This document shows positions 27,666 to 38,723 of a DNA stretch of 64,000 nt, one piece after another. The stretch lies in the NCBI RefSeq assembly GCF_014805625.2, contig NW_023998415.1:26089296-26153295 (forward strand). The letters are read 5' to 3'. The position numbers were made by a program, and so were the translations under genes. How positions within the stretch are numbered: position 1 is the first letter of the stretch; each line of letters opens with the position of its first letter. Source of the stretch: Glossina fuscipes (lineage: Eukaryota > Arthropoda > Insecta > Diptera > Glossinidae). Below the pieces are notes generated by a model, which saw nothing but the letters and a program-made list of their open reading frames with translations, ran no database searches and was not told the origin of the DNA.

Positions 27666-28639
27666 ACTTGAGGCATCACCTCGTATGCTTTTATATATTC
27701 GCCTAAAGACGATTCTTGGCAAAGTTGGATTAGTTTTCCATCAGTGTCATTATCTGACATTAGTTTATAATCAATAACTGTGAGATCGGATATCGAGCGA
27801 GAGTGCTGTCATTGATTAATTTTCCATACTGTACTTTTTGTCAGCAGACGTGAGAAGTGACGCAGACCGAAAAGTGGTAGGTATAAAAAAGTCTGACCCT
27901 TAACATTTTTTATCTACATTATGATAATCTCTTATGCTTTACATTAAAGTCACTCTCTTAACATATCAAATAAGTACCTGGTTGTCATTTTTACTACGCT
28001 TTCAAGGGCTTGTTTGGCAGGCTTTAGACGTAACCTTACTTCTTCGCCTCGTGTATTATGTAAGAAATATTTTGAAAGGTAGAGAAGCTGTACTTCTCAC
28101 TAAACATCTATCGTAGATAATTATTGCTATGGCTTTAAACTGAGCTATCGCATTATGGGTCATTGTATGCCGAAGAAAGAGAGCAAAGAGGCCAAACCAT
28201 TATAACAAGTATTCGCAGTAAATATATTTATGTGTATATATATACATATATATATATATATGTATACGCATTATCTCCTGCCTGTGGTGCAAACTTCTGA
28301 CCGTTACGCTGCGAAGTAACAACCTCCATATAGTAAAACTGAACAAACCCCAAGTAGGTAGAGCGATATGACACTAAATTCTCAGAAAATGCCCACTTTC
28401 GTAATTATTGAAGTGCATATGTACCAAATAAGAACGAAAAACAAAAAAACCGACGACATATGTGCTTTGAAAGATATATCTATTGCTGATTAAAGAAGCC
28501 TTCAACTAATGAGCCATTCATTCGCCTTACATTCATCTAAACAACAAAATAACATAAGACAAAAAAAAATTATTCGGTTACCTTTCTACTTTTCTTACAC
28601 CTTCCACCAAAAGATGCGGGTATATTCATTTTGCCACAA

Positions 28640-28955
28640 CGCTTGCAACATCCGAAGAGTATTTTTTTACGTACACAGTATCGAGTACATCTGCCTTTGT
28701 AATGTCTGTGGTAAACATACTCCTGGTCGGATAAATCAGGAACTCGGCTTCATATGTCAAATCGTTCAGAGGGCACGCCCACAGTCAAACATCGAAATGA
28801 AATGAAAACACCTCGATTTTCAAAAGCAAAGAACAGAAAGAATGAGTGCTTGCCTATTACTCATAGACTAAACTTTTTATATTCTATTTAGGAGATAAAT
28901 ATGGTGGGCATAGAAGATTCGGCTAGAGCCGAATACAATTTTCTCACTTGTTTTT
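28640..28955 (+). repeat. Dispersed repeat, family C copy
   Basis: Contains GGGCACGCCCACAGTCAAAC, AACACCTCG, an ACTCATAGACTAAACTTTTT phrase, a GGTGGGCATAGAAGATTCGG phrase and the terminal CCGAATACAATTTTCTCACTTG-like end shared with the copies at 13.9 and 35.4 kb. Non-coding. Confidence 0.55.
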
Positions 28956-29159
28956 AATCCCTGTACATATTACATTAATGTAAAGAGACTTTTTTTGCAC
29001 CCACTTTACCAGACAAACTTCTAAGAATTTGCCTTAATTTAAATACAAAAGATTTATGGCATGATAATTACATATATATTACATATATATAGTGATTATG
29101 GTGATAATAATATAATTATCATATATATCTAATTATGATGAATTTATTAGAAGGTATAA

Positions 29160-29540
29160 AGTGTGATGTAAAGTACACATATTGCAGAGCAGTATCAAAT
29201 TCTGGACAGATGTAAGCATGTCCATCTGTCCATCTGCATATGCAATATCCCGGTTCAAACGCAAAGATATAGACTTCGTATTTGGCGGAAACATTGGAAT
29301 TTCTTGCACGCGAATTGGTATTGCAAATGGGCCAAGTCGCCTGAAAAACCGGTCTACAGCACGACGTTAACTCAGAATATCTCTCTATTCTAAAACGGAA
29401 TAATTTTAAATTTTCTCCTAGTACGCACAAACCGCAGCAGATAAGCCCATAAAAACTTGCACGTATATTCTAAGGGCGATGGTGTAGTATCTGCACAAAA
29501 ATGGGAAAAATTGACCACGTCTGCCCATTATTATAATGTA
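29160..29540 (+). repeat. Dispersed repeat, family C copy
   Basis: Shares the internal phrase TCTTGCACGCGAATTGGTAT..GGGCCAAGTCG with 37431-37470 and, more weakly, with 53993-54030. A short open frame in it is not protein-like. Confidence 0.5.
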
Positions 29541-29639
29541 AGGACCTATGTCAATAATAAAAATTATGTATGATTTTTGGTTATCAACTCTGGGCAAAAA
29601 CGAGATTTCCTCATTTTCTATCTCTCTACCTCCTGCCCG

Positions 29640-29820
29640 CACTCGCCTTGCTCTTCCTCTCTCTCTCTCGCTCTCTCTCTTTCTTTCTTTCTTTCTCTTT
29701 CTTTCTCTTTCTCTCTCTTTCTCTTTATCTTTCTCTATCGTCATATCTATCTATCTATAGCTCTCTCTCTCTTTCTTTTCCTCTCTCACTCTCTCTTTCA
29801 CTCTCCCCGTCTCTCTATTT
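29640..29820. repeat. (CT)n/(CTTT)n pyrimidine-rich microsatellite
   Basis: Interrupted CT and CTTT units over about 180 bp. The open frames on both strands (SLSL.. and KERERE..) are repeat artefacts. Confidence 0.9.
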
Positions 29821-32118
29821 CGTTCCCTTGCTTACGACTCTTACATTCTCTGTTCTCCGTCCATCGTTCCGCACTTTGCATCCCCACACTTTCTCTCGCT
29901 CAGAAGCAGTGGCATGAATCAAATACAGCCAGCACAAGAGAAGGAAGCATAGGAGAGAATTCTTGTTGAAATGCCATTGCAGAATCAATCTGCAAATCGT
30001 AATAAGTCTATCAAGGTTGATTAATCCAAGTAAATTATCTTATAAATAAATATCAAACGACATAGAATGTCAAGGGAATAAAAGAAAGACAGATAAGATC
30101 TTATAAACGAACATGGCGTATAGATAGGTGTAGGCGTGAATTGTTATCAGTTAAAAGAAGATAATAAAGTAAAGCACTTTTCAACAAGTGACCGATTACA
30201 AGATAATAAAATTACATTTTACAATTTCGCTTGAATTTTTTCCCTATAAATATCTCATGCTTACCTAAGGGTGTAAGTATTCATACGCGAAAGTTTGCAA
30301 AATTTAAATATATTTCCAACAAAAAAAGGAATAAAGAAAAGAATCACTATGAAATTCCTATTTAACATAATTTGCGGTAATTTATCCAAATTTATTTTCA
30401 AATTTTTATAAAAATTTAATTTATAAAAACAAATTAAAAAATCACAATGACTTATATATAAAAAGTGAAAGATAAACAATCACTAACGTAATACCCGTCA
30501 GGAGTAGACTTTAAATTTGAGTTCTCATGCAGTACGCAAATCAACGATACTTTACCGAATTGCGATCATATATTTAATTTGTCATCCTGGCGGTAACATC
30601 AATCGGTGGACGATTTTTGGTTGATCTAGTCTAACTGATTGTCCGTCTGTCCTTTTGCTTTTTTTTTTTTTTTTCTCAAGCCTATCTATTTCTTAAAAGA
30701 AATCTCATGATGGATAGATCGGCAACGAAGTTTGAAAGTTTGTTATGATACGCACAATGGCTAAAATTATTAACGCGAACTGAAAAAATGAAAAACAATA
30801 ACTCATAAACTCACATTAACCCAAGTAATAGCTTGATAAGAAAAAAAAAAAAAAAACCTTGAAAATGAGCACCTCAAAACTTCAATGGATTATTAATAAC
30901 ACATTAGACGAATTATATTCAGCTTGGACCGTGATTTCAATACTCCGCGTCAACTACTCAAATCTCTAATTTATTACGTTGTTTGGATTGTTCGATCATT
31001 TCGCGGATTTAATCGCATTCTTTCACAGCCCAGTTCTCGTTTAAAATGCACTGCCTTCATATATTGCTTAGCTGATATCGTAAGGCATGGTTGCGTGGGA
31101 AAAATTTTATTTAATTTTGCGTAAAGGTTTTCGTTTGAAGCTTTAACAGCATTTCGGCATGCTTTCCTACTCTACTACTAGCGAAAAGGTAGAAATGATG
31201 CTTAAGCGAGAAAAAAATTTTGAACCCATATGGAGGCGAAGCAATACCAGTACAGAACACCAGTGTCAAAACCGCATTGCAAAATTTCGTTTCGCCAGAT
31301 AAAGACAAAATTAACGCACGCCGCTGAGTGCGAGTTTAAATCTATTGAATTCTTCTGTTCTTGATAAAATATTTACATACTATAAGGAAATCAGGAAATC
31401 ATCATTTGACCAAAAAAAACAACGAAATTCCTTTCCGAATTACCCAACAAAAATGGATTTCATCCAAAGCTATATTCACGATTAGTGCGATTAGAAAAAA
31501 TACGAAATCAATTTTATTTCTCTAAAGAAATGTTTATGGCGGCCATAGTCGTAATATTGATAGATGGACGGATATAGCGAAATTGTATTCGCTATACACC
31601 CTAATACATTATATGCCTTGAAATGATGTTTCTGAAAAAAACTGAAATTATCCATATATCCATAAATCGAGTAAGGAGTCAGTTTCTCTAACGATCCTTT
31701 CTCTACGTCACACTCTTCACTAATAGACGAACTAAAGCTGTTGGAATAAAGTCTAACGGACTTTCTATAACGCATTCAAATAACTATTCTTTGGAATATC
31801 CTTTATCGGTCCGTTTGTCCATATGTTTTATTGAACGATCTATCTATGTTTCGTCTTTAAGCTAATATTGAGATAGAAAACCCAATACTTGGTTACGGTC
31901 GAAAGATCAAGTCGGAAGATAAGTACATTCGTTCCAAAAACATACGTATTCCCATTACATCAGACGTCTCAGTGAGATCATCTTAGAGAGCGGAATGTAA
32001 AAGAGAATTAACATACATTTCTATTGCTTATCCTTTTGTTTTTTTTTTTTTTTTTGTTTTTCAAGTGTGAAATTAAGTATTTAAAGCGTATAAGAGAAAT
32101 CATTTTTTCTTTAAATAG

Positions 32119-32411
32119 CTTTTCTATTAATTATCACTGTTGCCCACGCAAACCAAGACAATAATGAAAATTGCCCTAAAATCTGTCATTTGGATTATGT
32201 GCCCACTTGTGGTTTCAATGGCCAATGCTATACAATCTTTGGCAATGCTTGCGGCTTGAAGGCAGCTAATTGCAATGCTAAGACCAGTAAGTAACTTAAA
32301 GACGGAACTATAATGTAAGGAAACTATTTTAAAATATTTTTGCATTTTATTTTAGAATTTCAACAAGTTGAACTCGACGAATGTTCTAAGCCTGAGGTGC
32401 GCAGATGTTAA
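32119..32411 (+). CDS. Kazal-like secreted protein 1 (5' exon not found)
   Basis: Two exons: 32119-32286 and 32356-32411 (stop TAA 32409-32411), with a 69-nt intron (gtaagt..tttag). The acceptor at 32118 leaves the frame in phase 1, so an upstream exon must supply the start codon and the first residues of the signal peptide; I could not locate it. Visible protein: hydrophobic signal-peptide end FLLIITVAHA, then NENCPKICHLDYVPTCG, GQCYTIFGNACGLKAANC and a C-terminal DECSKPEVRRC. CxxxC-x7-CG..Y..N.C is a Kazal pattern (serine-protease inhibitor fold), but with eight cysteines in total. Role: probably a small secreted inhibitor or structural relative in haemolymph, gut or saliva. The intron position and outer cysteine spacing are the same as in the gene at 36336-38723. 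Confidence 0.75.
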
Positions 32412-32544
32412 AATTATAATCTTTGAGTATTTGATTTTACATATATATAAAAAGTGTCACAATAACGTGTTAATTAAACTTTTTTTTTTTTTTTTTCTCT
32501 CTTTTTGTGATTATATAACTCTTAAGTAATATATTGTAATATAT

Positions 32545-32861
32545 TTAACGTCTCATTATATTGTTCATGAAACTTAACATTCCCTTCAATAAACCGCCAT
32601 CAAACGGTTGACTTTTGCTAAAATCCATTGCTGGTGTAGTTAACTCCTTCGCTTTAGTTGTCGTTTCGAAAATATCTAATAAATCTAGACGACGCTTATA
32701 ATACTTAACTGGAACTTTAGACTTTGCTTCAGATGTTAACATGCTACGTCGTGTAGTTATTTCATTGACATTGTCATCGTATTGCGGATCCAATAATAAA
32801 CGCAATAGTTTCTCACGTAATTCGTACGAGGGCGGTGTACAATCAATGCTAATAAAGTAAA
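32545..32861 (-). CDS. Unidentified protein, terminal coding exon
   Basis: An open minus-strand frame ends at TAA (32545-32547). No ATG precedes the frame before a TGA at 32902-32904. A good acceptor (pyrimidine tract ending CCTTGTAG) puts the exon start at 32861 in phase 1. The reading is [x]YFISIDCTPPSYELREKL, then a charged helical stretch (RLLLDPQYDDNVNEITTRRS, KYYKRRLDLLDIFETTTK) and an end LLKGMLSFMNNIMRR. The first residues look like the end of a signal peptide (FISIDC), so a small secreted protein or peptide precursor is possible; dibasic sites (RR, KRR) are present. I do not recognise the family. The upstream exon was not found. It is convergent with Kazal-like gene 1, 134 bp apart. 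Confidence 0.5.
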
Positions 32862-33869
32862 CTACAAGGTAAATAGAGAGCAAAAGGAAATCATCATTGC
32901 ATCACTAGTACCATGTTTACTTTCCATCATCCGTCACGCGGTTTATGTGCATGCACACAAATACATGCGTCAAATTTAATGTATATATATATATATATTG
33001 TTTAATGGTCGTTCGTTTGTCTTTTTATTGCTGAGACTATCCAAGATAAATTTTGACTCATGCTCTCCGTTAAACGTAGTCCTCCTCGGCATTTAAACAT
33101 TTACCAACGTCCCCTAAACACTTAGAATGAAAGTGATTTCCATTAGACGACACACAAACCGGATGCGATGATGGATATTAAAGATTTGCATCGAAGCAAA
33201 TATAATTTTATTTCAGATATAAATTGAGAATGGATTCAATTCACTTACTTGCGATTATTAAGTACACGATAGATAAGTTACGTGCACAAATCATATTTAA
33301 GAGTTGATTTGAGAATAAATTGTTAACAAAATTGAACCGTAACGATAACTAATCTGTTAACGATTAATCCGCTTGCCAATATATATGCAAGAACTGTTTA
33401 ATGCAACGCGATTCAGTTGATGAAAAAGTCACGTTTATACGTACGCATGCATGCTTGCAAACAATGGAAATTCTTACAAGGTCTCGTCATGAGGAAATTG
33501 CATTATTCTCTTCCAGTTCTTAGTACTTAAATCTATTTTTTTTTTTTTTTTTTTTTTTTGGTTATAATCATAACAAACAATGTAATAAATTTGGTTTATT
33601 TGCAAATGTCATAAATTATGTAACAGGGGTGGGAAAGCTTTTTTTGATTTTCGGGCCAAAATTGTAATTCTCATACGTCACGCCGGCGACCAGAACAGAT
33701 TAAAATTGTGATCAATATTCCTTCATTCCTCCGCTTAAGCACATTTCACATACGTCAGCGGCGCAAATTAGTCGTTAACGAGCGCTGATACAATCCCCTT
33801 GCAGCATTGCTATGTGTGGGCATATTGAGTTGCTTGAAACTTTAATCGGGGCGGCGCGGGTTCAACGAC

Positions 33870-34225
33870 GTCACGGGACGCCGGTTGTCAAAACCTGATA
33901 TATATAAATCCTTGACTTGCTAAGCCGATTAACACAGGCTGACGGTTGCCCAAGTCGGGTGTGTATGATTGCTCGACTTGCTAAGTCGATTAACATGGGT
34001 CGGCGGTTGCCAAAGCCTGATATATATGCATCCTTGATTTGCTGAATCGATCAACACAGGTCGACGGTTGCCCAAGTCAGGTGTATATGATTGCTCGACT
34101 TGCTAAATCGATTAACACGGGCCGACGGTTGCCCAAGCCGGGTATATATGATTGCTCGACTTGCTAAATCGATTAACACGGATTATATCCCGTGAATCCT
34201 CGCCTTGCTAAATCGATTAACATTG
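33870..34225. repeat. 61-bp tandem repeat array (about 5.7 units)
   Basis: GACTTGCTAA(G/A)(C/T)CGATTAACA recurs at 33914, 33975, 34036, 34097 and 34158 (61-bp period), with a shortened last unit at 34202 (44 bp later). Each unit also carries CGGTTGCCCAAG and a TATATATG segment. It is preceded by a short GC-rich stretch (33845-33885). Units differ by 5-20 per cent by eye. No frame is open through it. Confidence 0.93.
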
Positions 34226-34599
34226 TAAAACGAAACGCAAAAAAAAGTGATTTTCGTTTATTGTTTCTTTAAATTTTGTTTTTTTTTTCATTACCGCGCG
34301 TTTAATAGAAAACGATTTTCGTATATATTTTACTTTTATTTGTTTTGTTAAAAAGTGATCAAACGAAATTTCCTAATATAAGTCGTAATGACTTAAGGCT
34401 GCATTGATGCTTCCAGGTAAGACAATATGTAAAAACCCTTAGAGAACAAAATGGATAAAATCTTCTTTGATTGTTGGATTCACTTTCAGGCTTTTATTTC
34501 CAAGTATTTCATTGATTCACACTAGTATTAAAACGTAGATTTGTTCATCGGTTTGGAGGTTCTATTTGACTAAAGGTTACGTTTTAATTTGCACATTGA

Positions 34600-35002
34600 A
34601 TTCTAGGTCCGCGCTAGGTTTCTTTAAGAGGTGATCCAAAGGGCTTAAGGATCCTTGCATTGCAAAAAGGTTATACATATGCTTAGCTAGACCAATACTT
34701 GAGTATACCCCTGTTGTGTGGCCTTCTTGCTATAGCAACCCTTGCTGTTTACCCTTAGGAATTTGGATTGGGACCCGCTTGTCTCTCTGCCTCCTTATGA
34801 AAAGAGGGTGCTTCTTTTATCCATACTTAATAGTACTGTCCTTTCGTCCACATTACTTGTTGAGATAAGCTTCAATGTCCCTAATCGCTTCTCTAGGTAC
34901 TTTATATTCATTAAGCTTAGTCAATGTAAAAATTCCATTCCTTGGCGTGCGTCGTTTATCGCTTACCGTGTGCCAGCACGCAACGTCGGGTTAAGCCCAC
35001 GG
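34600..35002 (+). mobile_element. Non-LTR retrotransposon fragment (C-terminal reverse transcriptase region)
   Basis: Broken plus-strand frames read LGFFKR-stop-SKGLKDP, RLYICLARPILEYTPVVW, then after a frame change LFTLRNLDWDPLVSLPPYEK, SFNVPNRFSRY and IPWRASFIAYRVPARN. RPILEYxxVVW and the following region with LPPYxxR, NFNVPxRxxR are characteristic of the segment after the reverse-transcriptase core in jockey/R1-type LINEs. Stop codons and frame shifts show it is a dead fragment; no 5' part or endonuclease is seen. A family C repeat begins immediately after it. Confidence 0.8.
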
Positions 35003-35025
35003 TAGCGTATCCACGCATTTTTTAT

Positions 35026-35452
35026 ACCCATCACCGACGAATAAAGGGTATATTCATTTCGTCAAAACGTTTTCGACGCCCAGATGGAGTCTTCAGAGAC
35101 CCCATAAAGGTGTATATATTTCTGATTAGCATCAAATTGTAAATCGATTTAAGCATGTTCATCTGTCCGTCTGTCCGTCTGCCCAAATGCGTACAAAAGA
35201 ATTCGTGAAATGACGGAAACTTTTCAAAGAACACACAGGGACAGACGTGTGAGGATGCCCATAAACTGTAAACACCTTGGCTTGTTACTCAGTCAACAGT
35301 GCATACAACATACAACATATAAATTTCTATTTTTATTCCAAGAAATAGACAGAAAAAACATCAACCGCGCCCACCCAACATTATAGAGTATAGCAATGTA
35401 GGTCTTTTCAGTGATGGGTACAAAAGGTTCGTTGAATATAATATCCTCACTT

Positions 35453-35455
<3 letters not shown>
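35026..35455 (+). repeat. Dispersed repeat, family C copy (nearly complete)
   Basis: Starts TATACCCATCACCGACGAAT, has the GACCCCATAAAGGTGTATAT, GATTTAAGCATGTTCATCTG and GTCCGTCTGTCCGTCTG landmarks, then CCGCGCCCACCCAACATTA and a terminal GAATATAATATCCTCACTTG. These correspond in order to the copy at 37258-37945. Probably a non-autonomous element. Confidence 0.6.
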
Positions 35456-35481
<26 letters not shown>

Positions 35482-35485
<4 letters not shown>

Positions 35486-35759
35486 ATTTACACATTTTTT
35501 TTATTTTTTTTTTGTCAATAAATATTGATTTCCGTAAATATTTGATGATAAAAGTATAAATTTTGCGGTAGTAAGGCATTTGTGCGTACTTTTCCAGATT
35601 ATTAGGTTATTAAAAAATTGAGTGAACGGCTGATAGGAAAATTATTAAAAAAAAAAAAANNNNNNNNNNNNNNNNNNNNNNNNNNNNNNNNNNNNNNNNN
35701 NNNNNNNNNNNNNNNNNNNNNNNNNNNNNNNNNNNNNNNNNNNNNNNNNNNNNNNNNNN

Positions 35760-35794
<35 letters not shown>

Positions 35795-35977
35795 CTTTCT
35801 TTTTTTTTTTTTAATAATTTTCCTATCAGCCGTTCACTCAATTTTTTAATAACCTAATAATCTGGAAAAGTACGCACAAATGCCTTACTACCGCAAAATT
35901 TATACTTTTATCATCAAATATTTACGGAAATCAATATTTATTGACAAAAAAAAAATAAAAAAAATGTGTAAATATTT
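35482..35977. repeat. Large perfect inverted repeat around a 100-N gap
   Basis: The left arm 35482-35659 and the right arm about 35800-35977 are reverse complements with no difference I can find over the 165 non-homopolymer bases (35482-35646 against 35813-35977). The arms meet across poly(A), 100 N (35660-35759, a conventional unknown-size gap) and poly(T). Perfect identity next to a gap is what a fold-back assembly error produces; a real recent palindrome is the alternative. Confidence 0.92.
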
Positions 35978-36335
35978 ATAAAGAAAAAAAAAATAAAAAA
36001 AATAAGAGAGATAAGAAAGACTAACCATATAAAAATTTTCGCAGCATATGTAGAATTTTTTTGCAAATAAATTTATTAATATTTGACGAGTTATGGCTTT
36101 CGTTTCATAGCGCGAGTCAAGTATATCTATCGATTAAATATAAAAGAAAAGAAAACATTTCCGATAACTTAACCAGAAAATTTGTAATTGCTTTGCGAGA
36201 AGAAGGCCGGAATAACCTAAAAAAATCATTAAATAAATATTTAAAAGTATAAAGATCAACGTGAAACATTATTCTTATAAAAATAAATCAATATACACAC
36301 TCACGCACACACAAATCAATATATACAACACATAC

Positions 36336-38723
36336 ATGATGGGCCTGTCACTAGATCAAATGTTTACGACGTACAGTTGTTTAATGTTTGCGACATTAAT
36401 TAGCGGTATTTCAATTATAATGACGAAGAGCACATAACAAGAGATTTCAATTAATTAATTCATTTAAATTATTAGTTGTTTACGCACAACATACGGCGAA
36501 AGATTGCGATGCGTTACGTTTGTGCAAAGCTGATCAATATCAACCAACATGCGTTCTGGACAAAGTGAGATTATGCTTTCAAAGATTCCCATCACCATGT
36601 CTAATGCGTCAGTACCAGTGCTTATTTAATACGAGTAAGTTTAAAGTTAATTTCAGTCTATTCATATGTACATAGCGAACATCGAATTAATTTCAAAAAG
36701 TTCAAGTTCTTTTGTAACCTTGACCAGATCGTTAAACAAACTTGCTTACCGTAGTCGTGCATTTGGGGAAGTGCTTCGTCGAAAAGATCATTTGTTTGTC
36801 TCGTGTGGTAATTACTTGTGGTGGTAAACTATTCCTTTCCAGTTCCATTAGATGCGAAAACTCTATTCAGATTTTTTACATTTAGACTGTCTCGGCTTTT
36901 TCATCAGTAATTATCCTTGAAAGGGTTTCGCACGTAGCGCTAAGATAAAAGTTAAGTTGGTTGGGTCTGAAATGCAAATTTTAGACATACTAAAAAAACC
37001 ATAAGACTGATCTTGAATAGAGTTTTAATCATACTAACATCACAATGGGCAACGTGAATAGGGCTCATATGACCCTTTAAGCCCTTAAGCCTTCGATTTT
37101 TGCTGACTAAAGAATGTCTAAGTACAGCCAAGCATTACCTTACAAGCCCAACCAAAGCCCAATCAAATCATAAACAATATTGAACTCCATTCCAAATAAT
37201 TTCCAGTAGTTCCCCAACATCGTTCTTATAAAGAAATTGGAAGGATTGCGATGTTTTTTTATACCCATCCCCGGCGGTTGGAAAGAAGCTTCAGAGACGC
37301 CATAAAAGTGTATGTATTCTTCACTAGCATTATAGCCTGAATCAATTTAAGCGTGTCCGTCAGTCCGTCCGTATAATGTCTGTTGTAAATACTCTCCTGG
37401 CGGTAAAAACTAAGCTATTAACTTGGCAACTCTTGCACGCAGATTGGTATTGGAAATGGACCAAGTCGACCAAAGGACCCGCCTACATTACCACGTAAAG
37501 GAGGGACACCATTGTTTTTCAAAAGGAATAATACAAACTCTAATTTCGAATTCGGAATGGACCCAAGCATATCCGTCCGTTCACCTGTCCGCCTGCTCAA
37601 CTGTTTAGTATATGTGGCACGCCCTCTCCCCCTTGCAAAAATGAAGTTGTCACCCACGAATTTGCAAAAGAATCTGAAAATGACCCAACCCGATCAAGGC
37701 CGACCTGACTGACAAAGTGAGAATACTTTTGCTTTCCGCCTTTTTTGCTCGCTACTCATAAACTACAGCAGATACACGATATAACTTTTATTCTAAACAA
37801 TTAAGAAAAATCAATTACGCCCAACCAATATTACAGATTAGGAAAATTTAGGTTTTCCCTCTTTTCTTACTACTTTATTTAAAATTTCTTAGTGTGGCGG
37901 TGAGGGATTTAGGAGATCTGGTGTCACTCGAATATAATTTTCTGCTTTTGCATTTACCTTATCTTTATTGTGTATATTTATTTTTAAATACATTTATTTG
38001 TTTCATATTATTTATATTCTATTTTTATCTAGTTCAATAAATTCGTCACTAAATAAACCTTGAACTCGTAGGAGAAAAAATAAATAAAAATAATAAATTT
38101 CGCTCATTAAAATCTTCTAACTTAACTCGGACAGCATCCAAACAAGCATCCGGAACTTTCTGAATGGTTTCGCGATTATGTCCAACCCCAAATGACAGAA
38201 GGGAGTAAATCAAATTCTCTATTTGATCGGCGTCCGTTAGGGTTGGACTATCAGGCGAGATCCAAAATCAAAAATTCTCTCAACAAAATCGCTCTATATA
38301 TATATATATATGTATTCAGTATACATCGTACAATCTTTTCGTGATTTTTGAATTTTTTTTTCTCTTTTCACATCGCTCCATCACACGTGCCCGACAAGAA
38401 AAACAATTGCAAGGGCATTCGTCCGAATTGCGCTGGAAAATTGTCCGCAAACTTTTTTATAATCAGTTAAATATATCTTTAATGCTTCTCATTTTTTTTT
38501 TCTTGCAGCTTACGTCAACTATCATTTGAGCTATTGCATGATTGATCAATTCGTTTGTGAAGAGTCTCTGTGGTTAAAAGATGAGTACAATACGTATGGC
38601 AAAGGCGATAACGTTTTCATTTATTATGAGAAACCTCAAGAAAATGTTGAAATCATTTTACAAGGCAGCAGTGATGAGGACGTCAATAATTCTACGAAGC
38701 AGAATGAAGCAGAAGACGAATAG
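36336..38723 (+). CDS. Kazal-like secreted protein 2
   Basis: Three exons: 36360-36405 (or from in-frame ATGs at 36336/36339), 36476-36634, 38509-38723 (stop TAG). Introns are 70 nt and 1874 nt, all phase 1. From ATG 36360 the protein is 139 aa: signal peptide MFTTYSCLMFATLISVVYA, then the cysteine domain KDCDALRLCKADQYQPTC, VRLCFQRFPSPC, RQYQC and, in the last exon, SYCMIDQFVC, followed by an acidic tail (SSDEDVNN..NEAEDE). DxYxPTC resembles the Kazal C2-C3 segment. The second intron interrupts the same place as in the gene at 32.1 kb, and C4-C5, C5-C6 and C6-C7 spacings (7, 6, 13) are identical. So they are paralogues. Role: secreted Kazal-type or Kazal-derived protein; the reactive loop is too diverged to predict a target protease. 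An ATTAAA at 38789-38794 may be the poly(A) signal. The large intron holds a family C repeat. Confidence 0.75.
37258..37945 (+). repeat. Dispersed repeat, family C copy (longest)
   Basis: Lies in the large intron of Kazal-like gene 2. Landmarks: TATACCCATCCCCGGCGG, GACGCCATAAAAGTGTATG, GTCCGTCCGTATAATGTCTG, ACTCTTGCACGCAGATTGGT, TACGCCCAACCAATATTAC, terminal TCGAATATAATTTTCTGC. It is about 690 bp, so the 340-430 bp copies elsewhere are internally deleted versions. Open frames in it lack protein similarity. Confidence 0.6.

Larger units (their letters stand above)
8648..32118. other. 23-kb stretch with no convincing gene
   Basis: Between the LanA start codon and the first Kazal-like exon I see no frame with recognisable protein similarity apart from a decayed mariner transposase. 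Contents: A48 tract, TC-rich and TA microsatellites, a 73-bp tandem array, a fold-back hairpin, a cryptically simple region (19655-20560) and several dispersed-repeat copies. The 5' UTR and promoter of LanA must lie just above 8648. The missing first exon of the 32.1-kb Kazal-like gene probably lies near the right end of this stretch. Genes with small exons could be hidden here. Confidence 0.55.
32862..36335. other. Intergenic stretch, repeats only
   Basis: Holds a 61-bp tandem array (33870-34225), a retrotransposon fragment (34600-35002), a family C repeat (35026-35455) and a large inverted repeat around a 100-N gap (35482-35977). The missing upstream exon of the 32.5-kb minus-strand gene may lie here, but I did not find one. 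Confidence 0.55.

Noticed and set aside
29418..29969. Several 70-130-codon frames on both strands
   Set aside because: They are translations of CT/CTTT microsatellite DNA.
31501..32118. Candidate first exon for Kazal-like gene 1 (for example the ATG near 31530)
   Set aside because: No ATG-opened frame with a phase-1 donor that would complete the signal peptide was found; the start exon remains unknown.
35602..35857. 79-codon frames crossing the N gap
   Set aside because: They run through Ns and homopolymers inside an inverted repeat.
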